From contig JASLDQ010000346.1 of assembly GCA_030151505.1 (NCBI GenBank), forward strand, positions 1-14,429: a stretch of 14,429 nt of DNA, read 5' to 3'. Source of the stretch: Chromobacteriaceae bacterium. GTDB lineage: Bacteria > Pseudomonadota > Gammaproteobacteria > Burkholderiales > Aquaspirillaceae. How positions within the stretch are numbered: the first letter of the stretch is position 1; each line of letters begins with the position of its first letter. Below the pieces are notes generated by a model that made no database searches, was not told the DNA's origin, and saw only the letters and a list, made by a program, of their open reading frames with translations. Shown here piece after piece: positions 6,656 to 13,451 of the stretch. The position numbers were made by a program, and so were the translations under genes.

Positions 6656-6673
6656 AAACGGAAAGACCCGACG

Positions 6674-7444
6674 ATGTGCCAGCTCCTGGGGATGAACTGC
6701 AACACCCCGACCGACATCCAGTTCTCCTTCGAAGGTTTCCGCCGTCGCGGCGGACTGACCGACCACCACGCCGACGGTTTCGGCATCGCCTTCTTCGAGG
6801 GCGCCGGCGTGCGGGTGTTCCTTGACGTCGAACCGTCGTGCAGCTCGCGGGTGGCGGATTTCGTCCGCGACTACCCGATCAAGTCGGAAAACGTCATCGC
6901 CCACATCCGCAAGGCTACCCAGGGCAAGCTCAGCCTCGCCAACACCCACCCCTTCCAGCGCGAGCTGTGGGGGCGCTACTGGATCTTCGCCCACAACGGC
7001 AATCTGGAAAACTTCAGCCCGGCCGAAGGCAGTTTCTATCGGCCGGTCGGCAATACCGACTCTGAGCGGGCTTTCTGCCTCATCCTCGACACCCTACGGC
7101 GCGAATTCGAGCACGAGCCGCCCTTCGTCGAGCTTTACCGCGTGCTGGCGGCCACCACCGCCGAGATCCGCCGCCACGGCACCTTCAACTTCATCCTGTC
7201 CAACGGCAAGTACATGTTCGCCCACTGCTCGACCGCGCTGCACTACGTGGTGCGGCAGGCACCGTTCGCCACCGCGCACCTGGTGGACGAGGACGTGGAC
7301 ATCGACTTCTCCAAGGTCACCACGCCCAACGACCGGGTCGCGGTGATCGCCACCCAGCCACTCACCGACAACGAGTGCTGGACCGCCTTCCAGACCAACG
7401 AGCTCAAGGTGTTCAAGTTCGGCGCGCCGCTGCGCACCTCGTAG
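6674..7444 (+). CDS. yafJ: Class II glutamine amidotransferase, YafJ family
   Basis: A 256-residue stand-alone class II (Ntn) glutaminase domain. It should release ammonia from glutamine; the acceptor reaction of YafJ proteins is not established. After Met removal Cys2 (MCQLLGMNCN) becomes the catalytic nucleophile. Other class II signatures follow: HHADGFGIAFF (31-41), HIRKATQG (77-84) with the substrate-binding Arg, NTHPF (90-94), AHNGNL (106-111) with the oxyanion Asn-Gly, and NTDSERAF (127-134). Length equals the E. coli homologue. The start is fixed by the need for Cys at position 2 and by GGAAAG (6660-6665). It is divergent from the BPH gene with 93 bp between the two starts. It lacks a synthase domain, unlike GlmS, PurF or AsnB. 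Confidence 0.93.
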   Translation: MCQLLGMNCNTPTDIQFSFEGFRRRGGLTDHHADGFGIAFFEGAGVRVFLDVEPSCSSRVADFVRDYPIKSENVIAHIRKATQGKLSLANTHPFQRELWGRYWIFAHNGNLENFSPAEGSFYRPVGNTDSERAFCLILDTLRREFEHEPPFVELYRVLAATTAEIRRHGTFNFILSNGKYMFAHCSTALHYVVRQAPFATAHLVDEDVDIDFSKVTTPNDRVAVIATQPLTDNECWTAFQTNELKVFKFGAPLRTS

Positions 7445-7554
7445 CCGGCGTCCTCGCCTGCGCCAGCGCGCAATCGGCGGCGTTGCCCCCACCTGTCGAT
7501 GACGAACGGGTAAACTGTGCGGCATAAATAAAGCACACACGAGGAGCCCTGCCG

Positions 7555-9363
7555 ATGAGCCGTTTCGATTTCACCCATCCGCCTTTCGACGTCCTGAGCG
7601 CGCAGGAGCGCGACCGCCTCGAAAAAGACGTCGACATCCACTTCTATGCCGACAACGCCGTGCTGCTGGCACCGGGCCAGCCGGTCGAGCACCTCTTCGT
7701 CGTCATCAAGGGCATCGTGCGCGAGATGGGCAGCGACGATGAAATCCTGGCGGTCTACCGCCAGCACGATTCCTTCGATTCGCGCGCGCTGATCGCCGGC
7801 TACGCCGCCCACCGCTTCGAAGTGCACGAGGAAACGCTGGCTTTTGCCATTCCGAAAAGCGTGGTGATGGAGCTGATCGACTCCAACAGCGTGTTCGGCG
7901 CCTTCTTCTTCCAGAACCTGTCGCAGAAATTCTCGGCCATGGCCCAGCGCGGCGGCAACCGCGAGCTGCAGACCCTGCTGACCGCCAGCGTGCGCGACGC
8001 CTGCGTCAAAAAACCGGTCTTTCTCGACGGCAGCGCCACGGTGCTGGACGCGGCGCTGGCGATGAAGGAGCACCGGGCCAAGTCCATCCTCGTGCGCGAC
8101 GACGGCCGCACCGGTATCTTCACCGCCAGCGACTGCCGCGACATCATCATCAACGCGGTGCCGCCGGCCACGCCGCTGGCGGACATCTGCCGCTTCGAAC
8201 TCATCAGCAGCGACATCGACGACTACCTGTTCAACGCGCTGCTGACCATGACCCGCCACACCATCCAGCGCGTGGTGGTGACCGAGCACGGCCAGCCGGT
8301 CGGCGTGCTGGAACAGATCGACCTCTTGTCCTACTTCTCCAACCACTCCCACCTGATCGCCCAGCAACTGGAGCTGGCCGACTCGCTCGACTCGCTGCGC
8401 GACGTCGCGGGCCAGATGGACAAGCTGGTGCAGGTGCTGTCCAGCCACGGCGTGAAGGCGCCGCAGCTGGCGCGGCTGGTGCAGGCGCTCAACGGCAAGC
8501 TGTTCGCGCGGGCGTGGGAGTTGATCGCGCCACCCGAGCTGGTCGAAAACAGCTGCCTGGTGGTGATGGGTTCAGAAGGGCGCGGCGAGCAGATCATCAA
8601 GACCGATCAGGACAACGCGCTGATCGTGCGCGACGGCTTCGAGCACCCCGGCCTTCGTGATGCCTGCGCGGCGTTCTCGGCGGCGCTGGCCGATTTTGGC
8701 TACCCGCCCTGCCCCGGCAAGATCATGGTGTCCAACCCGGACTGGGTGAAGCCGCAGCAGCCATGGCACGACACACTGTACCGCTGGGTCTATCTGCCGG
8801 ACGAGAATTCGCAGATGAATCTGGCGATTTTCGTGGACGCGGTGGCGGTCGCCGGCGACGAGACCCTGCTCGACGAAGCCAAAGGCTATCTGGGCGGCAT
8901 CCTGCAGGACGATTCCAGCTTCTACATGCGCTTCGCCCGCGCGGTCGAACAGTTCGACACGCCGCTGGGCCTGTTCGCCCAGCTGCTGACCAAGGAACGC
9001 GATGGTGTCGACTCGCTGGACCTGAAAAAAGGCGGCATCTTCCCCATCGTCCACGGCGTGCGCGCCTACGCGCTGGAAGCCGGCCTGCACGACACCAACA
9101 CTTTCGACCGGCTGACCCAGCTGGCCGACCGCGGCGCCCTCGACACCAACCTGGCGCACGACACCGCCGAGGCGCTGGCCTTCCTGCTGCAGCTGCGGCT
9201 CGAGCGCGGGCTGGAGGCGCTGGCGCTGGGAGCCACGCCGGACAACCGCATCGTGCCGGCCAAGCTGTCCACGCTGGAACGCGACCTGCTGAAAGACGCC
9301 TTCGCCGTGGTGAAGAAGTTCAAGGCCAGCGTGCGTTATCACTTCAAAGTGGGGAGCTTCTGA
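7555..9363 (+). CDS. cNMP-binding/CBS/DUF294 nucleotidyltransferase-like signalling protein
   Basis: A 602-residue cytoplasmic protein with four parts. Residues 1-125 look like a cyclic-nucleotide-binding beta roll (LLAPGQPVEHLFVVIKGIVR). Residues 145-265 contain two CBS repeats (SILVRDDGRTGIFTASDCRD; RVVVTEHGQPVGVLEQIDLL). Residues about 290-425 are the DUF294 nucleotidyltransferase fold, with the GS-x-GR-xEQ motif GSEGRGEQ (339-346) and TDQDNAL (350-356) supplying the metal-binding Asp pair, as in GlnD-type enzymes. The remainder matches the helical substrate-binding DUF294_C region. GAGGAG (7541-7546) lies 8 nt before ATG 7555. The stop TGA overlaps the ATG of a DEDDh exonuclease by one base. 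Similar pairs sit beside acetate permease genes (actP) in some gammaproteobacteria, but none is present here. Ligand and modified target are unknown; transfer of a nucleotide to a protein or small molecule is inference. Confidence 0.9.
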   Translation: MSRFDFTHPPFDVLSAQERDRLEKDVDIHFYADNAVLLAPGQPVEHLFVVIKGIVREMGSDDEILAVYRQHDSFDSRALIAGYAAHRFEVHEETLAFAIPKSVVMELIDSNSVFGAFFFQNLSQKFSAMAQRGGNRELQTLLTASVRDACVKKPVFLDGSATVLDAALAMKEHRAKSILVRDDGRTGIFTASDCRDIIINAVPPATPLADICRFELISSDIDDYLFNALLTMTRHTIQRVVVTEHGQPVGVLEQIDLLSYFSNHSHLIAQQLELADSLDSLRDVAGQMDKLVQVLSSHGVKAPQLARLVQALNGKLFARAWELIAPPELVENSCLVVMGSEGRGEQIIKTDQDNALIVRDGFEHPGLRDACAAFSAALADFGYPPCPGKIMVSNPDWVKPQQPWHDTLYRWVYLPDENSQMNLAIFVDAVAVAGDETLLDEAKGYLGGILQDDSSFYMRFARAVEQFDTPLGLFAQLLTKERDGVDSLDLKKGGIFPIVHGVRAYALEAGLHDTNTFDRLTQLADRGALDTNLAHDTAEALAFLLQLRLERGLEALALGATPDNRIVPAKLSTLERDLLKDAFAVVKKFKASVRYHFKVGSF

Positions 9364-9968
9364 TGCTGGCGGCACTCAGGACGTCATGGAACAAGAAGAA
9401 GGTCGCGCCGGAATGGGCCGGTATGTTCGCGGGGCATCCGGACGAGCTGGTCAGCCTCGATTGCGAAACCACCAGCCTGAACGTGCGCGAAGCCGAAATC
9501 CTGTCGATCGGCGCGGTGAAGATCCGCGACGGCAAGGTGCTGACCAGCCAGTCGTTCGAAGTGCTGGTGAAGCCCGAGCATCTGCCCGAGAGCAGCAATG
9601 TGGTGGTGCACGGCCTGCGTCCCAAGGACCTGTCGGACGGCATCCCGCCGCTGGACGCGGTGCGGCAGTTGCTCGACTTCATCGGCGGACGAGCGCTGGT
9701 CGGCTACTACCTCGAGTACGACGTGGCGGTGCTGAACAAGTATGTGCGGCAGATCGCCGGGGTGCGGCTGCCGCAACGGCAGGTCGAAGTGTCGGGCCTG
9801 TATTACGACTGGAAACTCCGGCAGACGCCGGACGGTTACGTCGACCTGCGCCTGCAATCGATCCTGGACGACCTGCACATCCCGACGCTGGCCCGCCACG
9901 ACGCCCTCAACGACTCGATCACCGCGGCGATGGTGTATCTGGCGATGCAGCAGCGCAAGCGCGGCTGA
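9363..9968 (+). CDS. DnaQ-like DEDDh 3'-5' exonuclease
   Basis: A 201-residue exonuclease of the DnaQ/RNase T superfamily, hydrolysing nucleic acid ends or short oligonucleotides with two metal ions. All catalytic positions are visible: SLDCETTSL gives D33 and E35 (ExoI), GYYLEYDVAVLNKYV gives D120 (ExoII), and HDALNDS gives H179 and D184 (ExoIII, DEDDh type). The start ATG (9363-9365) overlaps the TGA of the nucleotidyltransferase-like gene by one base, so translation is probably coupled and no separate ribosome binding site is required. The protein has no polymerase or other domain. It may act on the product of its partner or on a signalling nucleotide; this is inference, and a general RNA/DNA trimming role is equally possible. 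A cytochrome gene follows after 53 bp. Confidence 0.93.
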   Translation: MLAALRTSWNKKKVAPEWAGMFAGHPDELVSLDCETTSLNVREAEILSIGAVKIRDGKVLTSQSFEVLVKPEHLPESSNVVVHGLRPKDLSDGIPPLDAVRQLLDFIGGRALVGYYLEYDVAVLNKYVRQIAGVRLPQRQVEVSGLYYDWKLRQTPDGYVDLRLQSILDDLHIPTLARHDALNDSITAAMVYLAMQQRKRG

Positions 9969-10021
9969 ACCGGCGCACGGGCAGCAGCCGATCAACCCCT
10001 CCCATTCAGAAAGGAAACCCG

Positions 10022-10315
10022 ATGAAACACTCCGTCTTGCTGTTGACGCTCCTCGCCCCGCTGTCGGCGCACGCCAGCCAGTCGCTGGCCCAGCAGAAGA
10101 ACTGCATGTCCTGTCACGCGGTCGAGCGCAAGGTGGTTGGCCCGTCCTTCCAGGACATCGCCAAGCGCTACGGCGGCAAGGGCGCCGAGGCGCAACTGGA
10201 GCAAAAGATCGTCAAGGGCAGCGCCGGTGCGTGGGGCCCGGTGCCGATGCCGCCGAGCAACATCAGCCCGGCGGACGCCAAGGCGCTGACCCAATGGATC
10301 TTGCAGCAGGGATGA
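10022..10315 (+). CDS. Periplasmic class I cytochrome c (c551-like)
   Basis: A 97-residue precursor of a small single-haem electron carrier. Residues 1-18 are a Sec signal peptide (MKHSVLLLTLLAPLSAHA) with cleavage probably after AHA, leaving a 79-residue mature protein, about the size of Pseudomonas cytochrome c551. The haem motif is C28-M-S-C31-H32, and Met76 in WGPVPMPP is the expected sixth ligand. GPSFQDIAKRYGG and the WGPVPMPP segment are very similar to c551. AAGGA (10011-10015) lies 6 nt before the ATG. Proteins of this type feed electrons to terminal oxidases, nitrite reductase or cytochrome c peroxidase. No such reductase or haem d1 genes are nearby, so the partner is unknown. It may be co-transcribed with the exonuclease 53 bp upstream or have its own promoter. 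Confidence 0.94.
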   Translation: MKHSVLLLTLLAPLSAHASQSLAQQKNCMSCHAVERKVVGPSFQDIAKRYGGKGAEAQLEQKIVKGSAGAWGPVPMPPSNISPADAKALTQWILQQG

Positions 10316-10355
10316 TGCGGCAGGCCGCCTCTGGCCGAAACAGCGATTGACCGAT

Positions 10356-10382
10356 GCAAAACGGGCGCCCAGGGCGCCCGTT
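10356..10382 (-). terminator. Hairpin terminator between the cytochrome and RidA genes
   Basis: AACGGGCGC (10360-10368) and GCGCCCGTT (10374-10382) form a perfect 9-bp stem with loop CCAGG. Read on the minus strand the stem ends in TTTTGC, so it fits best as terminator of the minus-strand RidA-family gene. On the plus strand only TT follows, so it is weaker for the convergent cytochrome gene. Confidence 0.7.
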
Positions 10383-10413
10383 GGCTTGTCGGCAAGCGTA
10401 TGCCCGCGGGCGC

Positions 10414-10761
10414 TTACAGCGCCGCGACCACCTTGATCTCGACCTTCCAGCCCGGATTGGCCAGCTTGGCCTGCACCGTGGCGCGGGCCGGCGGGTTGCG
10501 GCTGTCGACCCAGGCATCCCAGGCGGCGTTCATGCCGTCGAAGTCGGCGATGTCGGCCAGGAAGATGGTGGTGTCGACGATGCTGGCCTTGTTGCAGCCG
10601 AGCTCGGCCAGAATCTGGTCGATGGCGGCCAGCACTTCGACGGTCTGGCCGGTGATGTCTTTGTCGAGGGATTCGGGCACCTGGCCGGCGAGAAACACCA
10701 GACCGTTGGCGACGACGGCTTCGGACAGGCGCTTGCCGGGTGCGAGACGCTGAATGCTCAT
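10414..10761 (-). CDS. RidA (YjgF/YER057c/UK114) family protein, YoaB-like
   Basis: A 115-residue trimeric cytoplasmic protein. RidA enzymes hydrolyse reactive enamine/imine intermediates such as 2-aminoacrylate; members of the YoaB branch are less well characterised. The family signature is intact near the end: PPARATVQAKLANPGWKVEI (90-109) with Arg93 and Glu108. SLDKDITGQTVEVLAAID and TTIFLADIADFDGMNAAWDAW are strikingly like E. coli YoaB. ATG 10761 is chosen because the upstream extension is low-complexity translation of GC-rich intergenic DNA, while AAGG precedes this ATG at a normal distance. The gene stands alone on the minus strand between a convergent cytochrome gene and a divergent DUF945 gene. 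Whether it deaminates 2-aminoacrylate cannot be concluded from sequence alone, since some paralogues do not. Confidence 0.93.
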   Translation of the reverse strand: MSIQRLAPGKRLSEAVVANGLVFLAGQVPESLDKDITGQTVEVLAAIDQILAELGCNKASIVDTTIFLADIADFDGMNAAWDAWVDSRNPPARATVQAKLANPGWKVEIKVVAAL

Positions 10762-10799
10762 GTGGGACTGCCTTTCTGGTAAGAAAACGGATACCGGCG

Positions 10800-10805
10800 A
10801 TTCTA
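10800..10805 (-). promoter_or_regulatory. Candidate -10 element for the RidA gene
   Basis: TAGAAT on the minus strand (5 of 6 consensus bases) lies 38 bp upstream of the RidA ATG. No good -35 hexamer is visible at 16-18 bp upstream, so this is a weak call. Confidence 0.3.
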
Positions 10806-10912
10806 CCGGTGGCGGGCGGGACAGGCGAGCCGCCGGCAGGTTGTCAGGGCGGCACCGCCATCCTTGCCAGCGCCGCCGGCGATGCAGGCGGTGTCGGGCC
10901 GGCCGCCAGAGG

Positions 10913-10921
10913 TGATACCAT
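10913..10921 (+). promoter_or_regulatory. Candidate extended -10 for the DUF945 gene
   Basis: TGATACCAT has the extended -10 form TG-N-TACCAT, 41 bp upstream of the proposed GTG start. Transcription would begin near 10928, leaving a leader of about 35 nt. There is no good -35, as is common for extended -10 promoters. Confidence 0.35.
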
Positions 10922-10962
10922 GCGCTGCTATCGACCTTATCAAACGCACGGATCGACCCTTG

Positions 10963-12546
10963 GTGAACTCCCGCACGTGGAAACTGGCCGTCGGCGGCAC
11001 CGCCCTTGTCGTGGCAGCCTACGCCGGCGCGGCCTACTGGACCGGCCTCAAAACCGAAGAGACGCTGGCCGAGCAGCACAAGATGCTCGCCGAGCTGCCC
11101 CTGTTCGTCGTCAAATCGCACACCTACCAGCGCGGCTGGTTTTCGTCCGCCGAAACCACCGAACTAACGTTCAACCAGAAATTGTTCAAGCCGTATCTGG
11201 GCATGCTGCCGGGCAATAGCGCCGACTGGCTCAACACGACCATCAAGTTCACCCATCACATCAAGCACGGCCCGCTGCCCGAAATCGGCTCCTTCGGCTT
11301 CCGCCCCGCCCGCGCGGTGGTGACGACCGAGTTCGAGATGAGCGAGCAGACGCGCAAGACCCTCGCCAAGTTCTTCGGCGACCGCGAGCCGATCACGCTG
11401 ACCAACCGCCTGAATTTCGTCGGCGGCGGCCAGCTGACCGTCTCCGTGCCCAAGTTCGACTACGAGGAAACCCTGTCCGGCGTGAAGGTGGCCTGGCAAG
11501 GGCTCACCACCAAGGTCGACTACGAGCAGGGCTACAAGCAATACGCGGTGGACGCCAAGGTGCCGGGCTTCGTGCTGGAAGCGGCCACCAAGGGGCACTT
11601 CGAGCTCGTCGGGCTGAACTACCTGTCGGAAAACCGCCCCGGCAGCACCGGGGTCAAGCTCGGCACGTCGGAGCTGAGCATCGACAAGATCCGGGTCGAA
11701 TCGAAGGAAAGCCTGCCCTACGAGATCAAGCTCAACGAACTGGTCCACCTGCTGACCCGCATCCGCGTCGGCGAGTTCATCAACCCGGTCGGGGAAATCA
11801 AGCCGTCCAAGGCCGAACTGGACAAGCTGCGCTACCAGATCGTCACCACCGAGCAGGACGAATTCGTCAACTCGCGCGGCCGCCTGTCGTTCGACCGGCT
11901 GGCGATCAACCAGACACCATACGGCCCGCTCAAGCTCGACGTGGCGGCCAACCACCTGCACGGCCCGACCCTGATCGCGCTCGACGACGCGCTGGGCAAG
12001 ATTCCGGTGGAAGGCGTGGACCCGGCGGCGGTGCGGCAGCAGTATCTGGATACGATCAAGACCCGTGGCCTGCCGCTCCTGACCAACAATCCCAAGTTTC
12101 TGGTCAACGACTTCTATCTGAAGATCCCGAGCGGGGAAATCCGCGTCAACGGCAACGTGGCGCTGAACGACCTGCACGACAGCGACCTGAAGAAGCCGAC
12201 CGACTTCCTCGGCAAGGTCGAGGCCGAAGCCCGCATCGACATCCCGCGCCAGACCCTGCAGGACATGGTGGTGGCGCAGGCGCGCAACCTGTTTATGGTG
12301 GACGCCAGCGCCGAAAATCCGCCGAGCGTGGACGAGATCGACGATCTGGCCAAGAACCTGCTGGATTCGCAGCTGGCGATGTGGATCGAACAGAACTACG
12401 TCAAGCAGGAAGGCAGCCAGATCAAGACCGAGCTGCGCTGGCAGCGCGGAAAGATGACGGTCAACACGCATCCGATCAAGATGCCGTGGCAGGAGCCGGC
12501 GGAAATCGTCGAGCCGGACCCGGCCGGCACCGAGGCGCCGCGCTGA
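10963..12546 (+). CDS. DUF945 (YdgA-like) membrane-anchored protein
   Basis: A protein of 527 residues from the proposed start, similar in plan and size to E. coli YdgA (about 500). A single N-terminal hydrophobic helix (KLAVGGTALVVAAYAGAAYW, about 7-26) should anchor it in the inner membrane with the bulk in the periplasm. The family hallmark follows at once: TGLKTEETL then VKSHTYQRGWFSSAETTEL, like the YdgA YxRGxFSS segment. The rest is beta-rich repeats alternating with polar stretches, ending in a proline- and acid-rich tail. There is no good ATG: GTG 10963 is chosen because it gives a short polar N-terminus before the helix. TTG 10960 is an equal alternative, and the longer frame from 10864 adds residues unlike any signal. 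The ribosome binding site is poor. The function of the family is unknown, and AsmA-like envelope roles are only speculation. Confidence 0.85.
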   Translation: MNSRTWKLAVGGTALVVAAYAGAAYWTGLKTEETLAEQHKMLAELPLFVVKSHTYQRGWFSSAETTELTFNQKLFKPYLGMLPGNSADWLNTTIKFTHHIKHGPLPEIGSFGFRPARAVVTTEFEMSEQTRKTLAKFFGDREPITLTNRLNFVGGGQLTVSVPKFDYEETLSGVKVAWQGLTTKVDYEQGYKQYAVDAKVPGFVLEAATKGHFELVGLNYLSENRPGSTGVKLGTSELSIDKIRVESKESLPYEIKLNELVHLLTRIRVGEFINPVGEIKPSKAELDKLRYQIVTTEQDEFVNSRGRLSFDRLAINQTPYGPLKLDVAANHLHGPTLIALDDALGKIPVEGVDPAAVRQQYLDTIKTRGLPLLTNNPKFLVNDFYLKIPSGEIRVNGNVALNDLHDSDLKKPTDFLGKVEAEARIDIPRQTLQDMVVAQARNLFMVDASAENPPSVDEIDDLAKNLLDSQLAMWIEQNYVKQEGSQIKTELRWQRGKMTVNTHPIKMPWQEPAEIVEPDPAGTEAPR

Positions 12547-12564
12547 GGCCCGCCGACCCCATGA

Positions 12565-12593
12565 AAAAAGGAGCCGTTCAGGCTCCTTTTTGT
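12565..12593. terminator. Bidirectional terminator between the DUF945 and bfr genes
   Basis: AAAAAGGAGCC (12565-12575) and GGCTCCTTTTT (12581-12591) form a perfect 11-bp stem with loop GTTCA. T-runs are present on both strands, so it can stop the DUF945 transcript and the convergent bfd-bfr transcript. Confidence 0.93.
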
Positions 12594-12619
12594 TTGCTGG
12601 CGCAACGCTTGCGGAGGAA

Positions 12620-13096
12620 TCAATCGTCCCCGTGCATCTGGCTCTGCAGCCAGTTGGGCAAGCCGATCTCCTTGATCAGGGTTTGCTGGGTTTCCAGCCA
12701 GTCGATGTGCTCTTCCTCGTTTTCGAGGATGTCGCTCAGCAATTCGCGGCTGACGAAATCGTGGACCGACTCGCAGTAGGTGATCGCCTCGCGCAGCAGC
12801 GGCACGCCTTCGCACTCCAGCTTCAGGTCGCAGTCGATCAGTTCCTGCGGGGTTTCGCCGATGTAGATCTTGCCCAGCTCCTGCAGATTGGGCAGGCCTT
12901 CGAGGAAGAGGATGCGCTCGATCAGGCGGTCGGCGTGCTTCATTTCCTCGATCGACTCGTCGTACTCGTGCTTGTTCAGCTTCTGGTAGCCCCAGTTGCC
13001 GCACATGCGCGCGTGGAGGAAGTACTGGTTAATCGCCGTGAGTTCGTTCTTCAGGATGCGATTGAGATACTGAATGACCTTCTTGTCGCCCTTCAT
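12620..13096 (-). CDS. bfr: Bacterioferritin (haem-containing iron storage protein)
   Basis: A 158-residue subunit, the same length as E. coli Bfr, forming a 24-mer cage that oxidises ferrous iron and stores a ferric core. All di-iron ferroxidase ligands are present: E18, E51, H54, E94, E127 and H130. Met52, the bridging haem ligand between subunits, is also present, so this is a true haem-binding Bfr and not the Met52-less partner found in two-subunit systems. Start ATG 13096 has GAGGAAG just upstream; the longer frame adds residues encoded by the ribosome binding region. It follows bfd on the same strand after 60 bp, suggesting an operon. A -10-like GATAAT (13126-13131, minus strand) in the gap could add a separate promoter. 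It shares a bidirectional terminator with the DUF945 gene. Confidence 0.97.
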   Translation of the reverse strand: MKGDKKVIQYLNRILKNELTAINQYFLHARMCGNWGYQKLNKHEYDESIEEMKHADRLIERILFLEGLPNLQELGKIYIGETPQELIDCDLKLECEGVPLLREAITYCESVHDFVSRELLSDILENEEEHIDWLETQQTLIKEIGLPNWLQSQMHGDD

Positions 13097-13156
13097 GGCT
13101 ACTTCCTCATCTGGTTGATCGGGCAATTATCGTCAACCGGCTGGAATTAAGCCAGT

Positions 13157-13360
13157 TCAAGCCAAGGCCAGATCAACTCCGGTCGGCTCGCCGATCTGCA
13201 GCAGGGTTTGCTTGCGGATCTGGTTGGCGCAGCACGCGCATTTGCCGCAATCGCCGGCGACACCGAGCTGCTCGCGCAGATCGCGCATGCGGGTGGCGCC
13301 TTCCCGAACGGCATGTTGAACCTGACGGTCAGTCACCGCGTTGCAGACACAAACGTACAT
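13157..13360 (-). CDS. bfd: Bacterioferritin-associated ferredoxin
   Basis: A 67-residue [2Fe-2S] protein that donates electrons through the Bfr haem to reduce and release stored iron. The four cluster ligands match E. coli Bfd exactly in position: C4 and C6 (MYVCVC) and C38 and C41 (DCGKC). Two extra cysteines (C43, C44) follow immediately and are unusual against E. coli Bfd. ATG 13360 is chosen because MYVCVCNAVTD is the standard family start; a GTG nine bases upstream has no ribosome binding site. Its stop is 60 bp before bfr, so reductase and store are encoded together. Upstream is a good promoter with a Fur-box-like sequence between -35 and -10, implying repression when iron is plentiful. 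Confidence 0.95.
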   Translation of the reverse strand: MYVCVCNAVTDRQVQHAVREGATRMRDLREQLGVAGDCGKCACCANQIRKQTLLQIGEPTGVDLALA

Positions 13361-13392
13361 GAGAGGCACTCGTGATTGGAACCAATGTTTCG

Positions 13393-13422
13393 AGTGTAGA
13401 TATGAATGAGAATTCGTGTCAA
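13393..13422 (-). promoter_or_regulatory. bfd promoter
   Basis: On the minus strand a perfect -35 TTGACA (13417-13422 complement) is followed after 18 bp by TACACT (13393-13398 complement, 4 of 6). Transcription would start near 13386, leaving a leader of about 25 nt to the bfd ATG. Confidence 0.65.
13402..13420. promoter_or_regulatory. Probable Fur box in the bfd promoter
   Basis: The 19 bp from 13402 contain AATGAGAAT and match the Fur consensus GATAATGATAATCATTATC at 11 of 19 positions by my alignment. The site lies between, and partly overlaps, the -35 and -10 elements of the bfd promoter, where iron-loaded Fur would block RNA polymerase. The match is moderate, so position and iron-linked function carry much of the weight. 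Confidence 0.5.
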
Positions 13423-13451
13423 CAAGTCCGTACGAACGGTCGTTGCCCCGC

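Noticed and set aside
6581..6673. Heat-shock sigma-32 promoter before BPH-hslO
   Set aside because: A CTTGTAA string resembles the -35 CTTGAA, but no CCCCATNT-like -10 is present at a suitable distance.
7243..8448. Long minus-strand open frame (401 codons) opposite the nucleotidyltransferase-like gene
   Set aside because: It lies antisense to a well-recognised protein, is rich in H, V, Q, R and G as expected of GC-rich shadow frames, and shows no known domain.
11164..12471. Long minus-strand open frame (435 codons) opposite the DUF945 gene
   Set aside because: Low-complexity shadow of a GC-rich coding strand; the plus frame carries the conserved DUF945 features.
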